Shown here piece after piece: positions 47,770 through 58,100 of a stretch of 64,000 nt of DNA. A program made the position numbers and the translations under genes. The first letter of the stretch is position 1; every line of letters begins with the position of its first letter. The notes under the pieces were generated by a model, which was given only the letters and a program-made list of their open reading frames with translations, made no database searches and was not told where the DNA came from. The stretch is taken from assembly GCA_030063045.1 (NCBI GenBank), contig JAQSEB010000085.1:591669-655668 (forward strand). Direction: 5' to 3'. The stretch is from Pratylenchus scribneri. Lineage: Eukaryota; Nematoda; Chromadorea; Rhabditida; Pratylenchidae.

Positions 47770-48300
47770 GATTCGGATTCCGTTCATCCTGAATGATGGG
47801 ACAGTCAATCTTTTCCCTTCATTTCTGTGTGCGCGACTTTCCCTTCCACATTTTCTCCTATTAATAAGTAAATTATTAATCAAACTTTATTTGCGTATTG
47901 ATCAATCCAGATCAGATTTTACTTCTTTTTAAATATAAATATTTAACTCCCTTTATATTTGATACAAAATTGGCCTAATAGGACGATGGAATCAACCAGA
48001 TTTCCCGGGTTGTTTTTTTGCCCATAACTCAATATTGAAGTAGCCAATTTAGGAAGGCGATATGCCATTTTAAAGCCCTAAATGTCCTCTAAAAACTGGC
48101 TTTTTGATTTATGAAAACCCTAAGCCTGAATGATGAGACGGTCATTCTCCCCCTTCCCTTTATGTGCGCGATTTCTCCTTCCCCATTTCCTTAATAATCT
48201 TAATTCTAATCCCAAGCTCCTGGAGTAAATTATTAATCAACCCGGCGTATTGATCAAACACAAATTAGATTCTCCTCTTTCTAATTCATTAATTATTATA
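47770..48300. repeat. Two-copy duplication around a MITE half
   Basis: CCTGAATGATGGGACAGTCA (47788) and CCTGAATGATGAGACGGTCA (48125) begin two copies. Each continues with TGTGCGCGA, CTCCT and TAAATTATTAATCAA, then GCGTATTGATCAA. Between them lies a left arm of the TTTTGGCCATA MITE (48010-48110). Confidence 0.8.
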
Positions 48301-48361
48301 ATTTTAAATAGAAATTCCCTTTAAATTTTATACGAAATTAGCCTAAAAAATAGGACGTTTC

Positions 48362-48690
48362 AGTACTTGGGTCGTTCTTTTGGCCATAACTCAACAAGGA
48401 AGCAACCAATTAAGGAAGGCAATATGCCATTTTAAAGCCCTAAATGTCCTCTAAAAAGTGGCTAAATTAATTTTTCGAAAAATTTAAAACATTTTGTAAA
48501 ATAAACGATTTTTCCTCAAAAAATTGGGTTTATAGACTCATTCAGAGACATATAATTTATTTTAAACTATTCAATTTAATAAAATTAAAATAGCGAAATT
48601 GAAGAGGAAAATTTAGGCTTTAAAATGATATATTTCCTTCCAAGTTTGGCAAATGCCTCGTTGAATTATTTATGTAGGTAAGAATGGCCC
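48362..48690. repeat. Palindromic MITE, TTTTGGCCATA family
   Basis: Full copy flanked on the left by AGTACTTGGGTC. Left arm GTTCTTTTGGCCATAACTCA. The right arm is diverged (GAAGAGGAAAATTTAGGCTT). Confidence 0.8.
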
Positions 48691-48717
48691 CTGTATTGAA
48701 ACGCGCGCCTGACTAGT

Positions 48718-48870
48718 TGAGCCATTCTTTTGGCCATATCTCAACAAGGAAGCAACCAATTCAAGAAGGCGATATGCCATTTTAAAGCCCTAAATTTCCT
48801 CTAAAAAGTTGCTTAACTAATTTTTTAATAATTTAAAATAATTTTGTAAATTAAGCGACTTTTCCATTCC
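48718..48870. repeat. Left half-copy of the TTTTGGCCATA MITE
   Basis: It starts AGCCATTCTTTTGGCCATAT and runs to the central A/T region, then stops abruptly at about 48868. No right arm follows. Confidence 0.75.
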
Positions 48871-49118
48871 ATATGTCTGGACAAATCATAAATTGCCGGC
48901 ATTTTTCTCAACCCAATCCATTCATCCAATCCATCCAATTCCATTATTCTTCCTCGTCCATTTTTTCTCCGATTTACGCCTATTTTATTACCCAATCGAA
49001 TGGCCTTATCGTCGCCTCATTTTTTGCTGTTCATTTTCCTCCATTTTTAGAGCATATTCTCCCATATTTGAAAAAGGCAAAATTAAAACAATAAATTGGC
49101 TTCTGTTGTGGAAAATAA

Positions 49119-52100
49119 ATGTTACTTCGGGCCAAATTGCCCTCCGCCATCGACATTTTACCGAATGGGAATAAAAATGAACGGGAAAATGAGGAAGCGA
49201 GGGAAAGGCGCAACAAAAAGGAGAAAAAACGAAGATCGGCACCCATTACGGAAAAAATGGTGGATCAACAAAATGAAAATGAGGAGAAAAGGATAAATGG
49301 CGATCATGAATTCCGGCAAAGACCAATGCAACTTTACGTCGAAAATGGCAATGAAGGCAACCGCGAATCGCCAACAAAACGACAACAATTTGCACCACAA
49401 AAACCACCTCGGCAATTCCATTATCTTTCGGTGCAGGTAATAAATATTGGAGCTGCTTAAATTCATTCAAAATTGCGATCCAAATTGCGCAAAATCCTCA
49501 AAAATATTATTCTCCAATCCCTCTTGAATCCTATCTCTCCCCCGCCCCCCCCCCCCCCTTTTGAAGGATACAATACAATTTAATTTGACAAAAAAAAAAT
49601 TAAAATTGGCCAAAACAGAATATATAAAGTCAAAATAATTATATTCGTTTAAGGAAGGATTTATCCTACTATACAAAACATATTTATCCAATTGAATAAA
49701 ACTGCTGGTCAAAATCTGAATTTTTCGACTAATTAAATAATATAATATCCCTTTTAATTCCCCTTTCAAATTCACATTCCAATCAACCCTCCCATTTTCC
49801 ATGCCCCTCTTCATTCTCTTCTAGGTCATTGGTTAAACAAAAAGCGGCTTCTTTCCAATTCGGCCTACTAATTTTTGTCCTCTCATTCCATCCACACCGC
49901 CCTCAATCATGTACTTTTCATCCATAAATCTCCCCTTTTGATTTTATCGTCCAATCCAATCAAATCCTCCGCGCCCCGAAAGCCACCGATTTTGGCCACC
50001 GCAAAATGTTGTTTGCTTACCAATTTACCTTGCCTTTCTCCCCCGTCTATTTTCCTATACATTTTCGCCGTCCAATTTCATTCAATTTGTGGCCATTTCT
50101 CCTGGCCATTTTCTCCACGTCCGTCTCCATTGGGCCTCCCTATCCCTCTCACATAAATCAACAATTGGGGAAAACTTTTTTGGGGCAACGGAGAAAGAAA
50201 GTGGCCATGACGAGTAAAAAGTAGGGGAAAAATGGGCCAAATAAATCAGCAGCCATCGCAATGGTGGACGATTGAAAAAAAGGGGAAATTGGCGGTGTAA
50301 AAGGGAAAGTGGGAAACTTTTGCTTCCATCTTTTTTCTTTCGTCCATCGTTCAATAGCTAAAAACAAAATGGCCAATTCCCACTGATGGCCAAGGCCAAC
50401 AAAAAAATGCTGCCATCGGGCAAATCGTCGTGTTTAAGGCCTGGGTGGATTGATTGGCCATCAAATTCAGCCAAACCTCGAGGAAGCCACCCTCATTTGC
50501 GGCTAAAAACTAAATGGACAAGGCCAAAAAAAATGCTGCCACCCTGCAAATCATTTTGCTTTAAAGTTTAACCCATAAGGGAAAAACTGTAGTAAATTGA
50601 ATGGCCATCAAATCTAACTTCGAGGCCATGCCTTTTTTATATCCCTCAATTTGGTACATCCAAAAAAATAGTTGCCTCCATTGCCTTCTCTTTGCCAAAA
50701 TGACAACATTATATTAAATCCAATAATCCCTTCTCTTCACTGATGGCCAAGGCTAACAAAAGGAAGCTGCCACCAGGCAAATCGCCTTATTTTAGACCCT
50801 ATAAGGGAAAAGTTGTAAATTGACTGGCCATCAAATCCAACTTGGAGGCCATTCTTCCTCATCAGTCAATCGCCTTTTTTATACCACATTTCGGCATCCC
50901 ACCCTTAATCCAAAAAATTAATTGCCTTTTTTACTCCTTCATTTCAGTAGCACCAAAAAATTAACTATAATTGCGGCTATTCTTTTGCCTCCTTCTTTCA
51001 ATTCCAAATTGACCACCAAAATCCATTCCATCGCACCTCAATTAATCGCCTTTTTCAATCGAAGTTACCAGCAAAATAATTGTTGATTCCAATTGTCCAT
51101 AGTGTCCAAATCCAAGGACAATCCGCCTATTAAAAAGTGGCAAAAAACATTTTCGCCTCCTTCATCAAAGCTGACCAATTCATCGCCAAATCCCCCCCCC
51201 CCCCCGCCCCCCAAAAAAAAAACACAACTTTGCCAGCCTAAAAGCAGCAGAAGCTTCTTCTGTTCCACATCAAGCCATCGGGCTTCTTATTCTTTTACTA
51301 TAGCAAATAAATAAGTATCCCTTCCTTCGCCAATCATTTGCCCAAATCGCCTTCGATTTGCCGCGCCTCATCTCTCTGTTGCCGCCACCGGCGCCACCCC
51401 ACAAAAGTCCGCGTCAAAATCCGGATTTTAAGCTATTGCCCCTCATCAGTCCCTTCCATTTGCCCACGTCTATCGTCTCCCCCACCTTTCATCGCCCAAT
51501 CTTCTTCCAACTAACTGCTTTCTTCTCCTTCCAATCCGCTTCACCAAAATTTTCACAACCCAATCGGCGGATCCCCCAACCCAATTCATCCACTCATTTT
51601 TGCGCCCACTGTTGGAAGCCAAAAAGGCGATTCTTCTGGGATATGAAGGTCATTTTTGTGCCGAAAACAGCGGGAGGAAACTTTCACCTTACCCTCCATT
51701 AATTTTTTAATCTAATGAATGGGGCTGATGGCATAATTCACATTAGAAAGTTTCTTCAACAGAAACAAAATTAGCTAAATCCTCTTTCAACTGTTTTGTG
51801 TTTTCGCTTAGAATAATTCCGCCTGTTTTGTGTTTTTGCTTAGAATAATTCCGCCTGTTTTGTGCTTTTGCTTAGAATAATTCCGCCTGTTTTGTGTTTT
51901 TGCTTAGAATAATTCCGCCTGTTTTGTGTTTTTGCTTAGAATAATTCCGCCTGTTTTGTGTTTTCGCTTAGAATAATTCCGCCTCTTTTGTGTTTTTGCT
52001 TAGAATAATTCCGCCTGTTTTGTGTTTTTGCTTAGAATAATTCCGCCTGTTTTGTGTTTTCGCTTAGAATAATTCCGCCTGTTTTGTGTTTTTGCTTAGA

Positions 52101-55100
52101 ATAATTCCGCCTGTTTTGTGTTTTTGCTTAGAATAATTCCGCCTGTTTTGTGTTTTCTCTTAGAATAATTCCGCCTGTTTTGTGTTTTCGCTTAGAATAA
52201 TTCCGCCTGTTTTGTGTTTTCGCTTAGAATAATTCCGCCTGTTTTGTGTTTTCGTTTAGAATAATTCCGCCTGTTTGTGTTTTCGCTTAGAATAATTCCG
52301 CCTGTTTTGTGTTTTCGCTTAGAATAATTCCGCCTGTTTTGTGTTTTCGCTTAGAATAATTCCGCCTGTTTTGTTTTTTCGCTTAGAATAATTCCGCCTG
52401 TTTTGTATTTTCGCTTAGAATAATTACGCCTATTTTGCTAGGTAAATAAATTCAAACAATTTAGTTAGAATTTCCACTTTTAAGAAAAAATAATTCACTG
52501 ATAAAAGCAGCCGAATTCAATGGGGAAACTCTTAAAATTGATCCAATTTTGCCTCCCAATTCATTGCTTTAACTTTTAAATCTATCTAATAAGAAACAAG
52601 CCGTGCTTTGCTTTCCTTTCCATTTTTGGCACTCCTCTTTCTCACCTGCCTCATTCTCACTTTCCTCTTTAAAAGGATTGAATATTTGGCCAAACACCCT
52701 CTACTGAATAGGCCAAAAAGTTTGCCTCTGCTTCTGCATAGATAAGAAGGGTTTGCTGATGTGAATGCCATATAAAAGGTAGCAAACAACATTGAGGGGA
52801 AAGAAGTCTGCCACTTCATCGCCTTCCAATTTTGGAGGGTGAGCCCGCTACTTTTGGGACTCATTTCGTTTCCTTCTATTCGGCTTCTTTCTTACAGCCA
52901 TAAATTGAACTCTATTGGGCCAAATCATAGTAATAATTCTCCTTCATGCTTTCCTTGATTTTATTAATTTTTTGGCCTTCCTTTATTCTACTTTTAAACT
53001 TTTTCCTCGCCTAATTCATTCAGAAAGCTCCATTTTCCAAAATGCCCCAAATATTTGGAGGGATTTGAGAGTCGAAACCAAACCAAGCTTGGCATTGTTC
53101 CCATCAAATCTATATTCATCCCTCTTACCTCACTAATTAGTAATTACCTGTGGGTAGTCCATATGGCTCTCCACAGTGGGCCAAAAATTGGAGAAGGGAA
53201 ATCCTCTCTAAAACCCTTATGGCCCCAAAAGTGGTTGTGACGATTTCTGCCACCTTGCAAAACCCTTTTCACTCCCTTTCTCCTCACATCGTATCTTCCC
53301 TTCCCCATTCTTCCTCCTTTCCCATCTTTTTGCCTCCTCATCCCTTCCTCATCGAATCGAGAGTCGAGACCAAACCCCGGGGTTGGCATTGTTCCCATCA
53401 CATCCAATATTCCTCTCTTTCACCTCCCTTAATTACCTGTGGGTGGTCCACATGGCCCTCCACAAATAGTAGACCCAACCTAAAATAAGAGGAGGGGATC
53501 CTCTCCAAAACCCTCATCGCGCGGCCCGAAAGGCCAAAAGTGGTTATGGCGCTCTCTGCTACCTTCCAAATCAATCCTTTTCCCACTCCGCTCATCGAAC
53601 TTCCTCATTTTTCCTCCTTTTCCATCCGGACTTTTTGCCTCCGAATCCCATCCTCGTCGTGGGAATCGAGAGTCGCGAGCAAAGCAGCAGTAGGTTCTAG
53701 GTTGGCATTGTTCCCATCACATCCAATATTCCTCTCTTTCACCTCCCTTGTTAATTACCTGTGCTGTGGGTGGTCCATATTGCCCTCCACAAATAGAATG
53801 GGCCCAAAAGTGAAGGGATCTCTCCAAAACCCGAAAAGTGGTTGTGGCTCTCTCTCTGCCACTTTCCAAATCACATCCTATTCCCTCTTCTTCCTTTCCA
53901 CCTTTCTTCCTCCTCATCCTCATCCCACTCCTCTTCATCGCGAGGGTCCGCGCACCTTTCTTCGCCCCCAGCCATCAGCAGCCAGAGACAATTCTGCAGC
54001 CACCTTTCTTCTTCCTCACAAATTCACCTATTCCCCCGTCTCCACATCGCTTTGGGGGCTACGGCTATGTTGCTTGGCTGTGCCCCCCGGACTGAATCGA
54101 TCGAAAACCTCCGCTACATTTTTGTGCCTCCCGTCCCAAACGCCCCGCCGGTGGTGGCTGGGGTGACCTTTCCACCCACCTTCGTCTATCTAAACACCTT
54201 CTCGCGTCCAATTTTCCAATGTGATTTGCTGCCAAACATAGGCCAAAATAGGGAAAGAAACTATTTTGCCTCCAAATATTTTGCCATCTCAATTCCACTC
54301 TCCATCTTGTGTTCTGCTAAATATGGCCCAATTTTGATTTTATTACTCATTTTTGGCCGCCAATACACCCTTCATTTTGTGCAAATGGCCAAATTTTATT
54401 ACTCATTTTGGATGTGCTCATTGCTTTTTTCCCACCATTTTTGGTTGCCCCATTTCCTAATCATATTTTTGGACATTGAACATTATTTTCCCATTTCCTC
54501 TCCCATCCGGACCAAATCATCCAAAAACCCATCTTTTATTTTCCGTTTTTCCTTTTATTGGCCTAATAAATGCTGAAAGAAGCATTCATGTAAAAAGTTT
54601 CAAACTTTGATCGAGACAAAAATGTTTGTAAAATTTGAAAAAGGAGGAAAATAGCTTAAGGGCATTTTTGATGAATTCATCAAAATTCTTTTTTTTTTCA
54701 ATAAAAATTGACATTTTTGATGGATCTTTGAAAATCACATAAGCATTAAAAAAATTTTTCCAAATAAAATTGGATGCCAATGCCCCCAAAATTTGTGCCA
54801 TTGAATGAAAATCTTGACATTTCCCAAATACCAATTTCAGCAGCTGATCGCCAGCCCCCATCTCCCTTCCCATCAACCACATTCTTCAATTGGTGCGATC
54901 GACCCAATTTCGGCCGACACAACAACGAACACAATGCCATCGATGATGCCTTCTTCCTCCATTTCCTACTCTTCACCCCAACAATCCTCTTCCTCCTCCC
55001 CAAATCAAATACAAAATTATCAACAAAGGCAAATTCGGCCAATTCGAGTTGCCCAACCCCCACAGCCATTCCCCTCAACGACGGCGATGCCTTCAACATC

Positions 55101-58100
55101 GTTCCCCTCGAGTAGTGCTGGCAATTCACTGCCAAGCTTCATCTCCGTTCCTACCCTTCATCCACACAAAAATTCAACATCATCGGATACATCCGTAGGC
55201 CATTTCACCAGAAATGCGGCTTCGACTTCAGCGTTGGCTGAACGATTTGGGAGAATGAGGTAAGCTAAAAGGGCCACAATAAATATTTATAATTTTATTA
55301 AAATTTTAGAGCATTTTTAACCAATTTATATCAAAAAGGGAGTAGCTTTTTCTCAAATAGATAATTGAATACTGGCGATCGAAAAGTTTTAACAATGGAA
55401 AGCCCTAAATGTTCTCTAAAATGGATAATTTTTTTGGATTAAACAATTTGTCAATAAGTGGGCTTTACTTCAAAAAATTTTGGATTTGTTATACTTAGTT
55501 TCCAGATGTTTGTGTTTTCGCTTAGAATAATTCCGCCTGTTTTGTGTTTTCGCTTAGAATATTTCCGCCTGTTTGTGTTTTCGCTTAGAATAATTCCGCC
55601 TGTTTTGTGTTTTCGCTTAGAATAATTCCGCCTATTTGTGTTTTCGCTTAGAATAAATCCGCCTGTTTATGTTTTCGCTTAGAATAATTCCGCCTGTTTT
55701 GTGTTTTCGCTTAGAATAATTACGCCTGTTTGTGTTTTCGCTTAGAATAATTCCGCCTGTTTTGTGTTTTCGCTTAGAATAATTCCGCCTGTTTGTGTTT
55801 CCGCTTAGAATAATTCCGCCTGTTTGTGTTTTCGCTTAGAATAATTCCGCCTGTTTTGTGTTTTCGCTTAGAATATTTCCGCCTGTTTGTGTTTTCGCTT
55901 AGAATAATTCCGCCTGTTTGTGTTTTCGCTTAGAATATTTCCGCCTGTTTTGTGTTTTCGCTTAGAATATTTCCGCCTGTTTTGTGTTTTCGCTTAGAAT
56001 AATTCCGCCTGTTTTGTGTTTTCGCTTAGAATAATTCCGCCTGTTTGTGTTTCCGCTTAGAATAATTCCGCCTGTTTGTGTTTTCGCTTAGAATAATTCC
56101 GCCTGTTTTGTGTTTTCGCTTAGAATAATTCCGCCTGTTTGTGTTTTCGCTTAGAATAATTCCGCCTGTTTTGTGTTTTCGCTTAGAATAATTCCGCCTG
56201 TTTTGTGTTTTCGCTTAGAATAATTCCGCCTGTTTGTGTTTCCGCTTAGAATAATTCCGCCTGTTTGTGTTTTCGCTTAGAATATTTCCGCCTGTTTGTG
56301 TTTTCGCTTAGAATAATTCCGCCTGTTTATGTTTTCGCTTAGAATAATTCCGCCTGTTTTGTGTTTTCGCTTAGAATAATTCCGCCTGTTTATGTTTTCG
56401 CTTAGAATAATTCCGCCTGTTTTGTGTTTTCGCTTAGAATAATTCCGCCTGTTTGTGTTTTCGCTTAGAATATTTCCGCCTGTTTGTGTTTTCGCTTAGA
56501 ATAATTCCGCCTGTTTGTGTTTTCGCTTAGAATATTTCCGCCTGTTTGTGTTTTCGCTTAGAATATTTCCGCCTGTTTGTGTTTTCGCTTAGAATAATTC
56601 CGCCTGTTTGTGTTTTCGCTTAGAATATTTCCGCCTGTTTGTGTTTTCGCTTAGAATATTTCCGCCTGTTTGTGTTTTCGCTTAGAATAATTCCGCCTGT
56701 TTGTGTTTTCGCTTAGAATAATTCCGCCTGTTTGTGTTTCCGCTTAGAATAATTCCGCCTGTTTGTGTTTTCGCTTAGAATATTTCCGCCTGTTTGTGTT
56801 TTCGCTTAGAATATTTCCGCCTGTTTGTGTTTTCGCTTAGAATATTTCCGCCTGTTTATGTTTTCGCTTAGAATAATTCCGCCTGTTTGTGTTTTCGCTT
56901 AGAATAATTCCGCCTGTTTGTGTTTTCGCTTAGAATATTTCCGCCTGTTTATGTTTTCGCTTAGAATAATTCCGCCTGTTTTGTGTTTTCGCTTAGAATA
57001 ATTCCGCCTGTTTGTGTTTTCGCTTAGAATAATTCCGCCTGTTTGTGTTTTCGCTTAGAATAATTCCGCCTGTTTGTGTTTTCGTTTACTTAGAATAATT
57101 CCGCCTGTTTTGTGTTTTCGCTTACTTAGAATAATTCCGCCTGTTTCCCCAACATATAAATTTTTAAAGCCCAATTTTTATAAAATTTAAAAAGCCACTT
57201 TTTAAAGGACATTTTGGGCTTTCCAATGGTATATCGCCTTCCCAGATTTATTATTGCATCGCTGAGCTATGGGGTACCAAATTGTTCCCTATCAAATGAG
57301 AAATGGAGCAATTCAAAATGCCTTTGAGCAATATCATTTATCATCCTCTTTACTACGATCGAAAAGAGAAGGCGATGGGCATCTTTCCTTTCTATTCCAA
57401 AATATACTGTATCGAAAAGAGAAGGCAGAAGGCGGATGGGCCTCTTTCCCTTCCATTCCAAAATATACTGTATCGAAAAAAAGGCAGAAGGCGGATGGGC
57501 CTCTTTCCCTTCCATTCCAAAATAAACTGTATCGAAAAAAAGGCAGAAGGCGGATGGGCCTCTTTCCCTTCCATTCCAAAATAAACTGTATCGAAAAAGA
57601 AGGCAGAAGCAGTGTTGTAAAAATTTCAAAGTCTCGTCCCTCGTCTCGTCCTTTCGTCTTGCCCTTTTTACCCCCTCGTCTCTCGTCTCGTCCTTTCGTC
57701 TTGCCCTTTTTACCCCCTCGTCTCTCGTCTCGTCCTTTCGTCTTGCCCTTTTTACCCCCTCGTCTCTCGTCTCGTCCTTTCGTCTTGCCCTTTTTACCCC
57801 CTCGTCCCTCGTCTCGTCCTTTCGTCTTGCCCTTTTTACCCCCTCGTCCCTCGTCTCGTCTTTTCGTCTTTTACCTTAATTAAATTACTCGAAAAATGTG
57901 GAAAATTTATTAAAATTTCAATTTTGCCTAAATCGATTACTCTATGCTCTCTCCTTCTCCTCCCTTTCCCTTCTTCCTTGAATTTTCCTCGCTGGTCGCT
58001 GCTTAGTGCTTATTTTATGAGGGAGGGCTGACTGAGGGGCCTACGGCTGCTGCTTTCTTTTTTTTTTCTCTTTCTCTTCCTCTCGTCCGTCTTCTCGTCC

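Noticed and set aside
53540..54166. 208-codon plus-strand ORF
   Set aside because: It spans the second and third copies of the 300-bp tandem unit; Ser/Pro/Phe-rich composition reflects C/T-rich DNA.
53842..54576. 244-codon plus-strand ORF ([10 protein letters not shown]...)
   Set aside because: It starts inside a C/T-rich tandem repeat and continues as Phe/Ser/Leu-rich text from T-rich sequence. No domain, no splice partner, and it lies in an ASPP intron.
57269..57883. 204-codon plus-strand ORF and overlapping minus ORFs
   Set aside because: They run through the 59-bp and 42-bp minisatellites. Open frames in several registers follow from unit lengths and composition, not from a protein.
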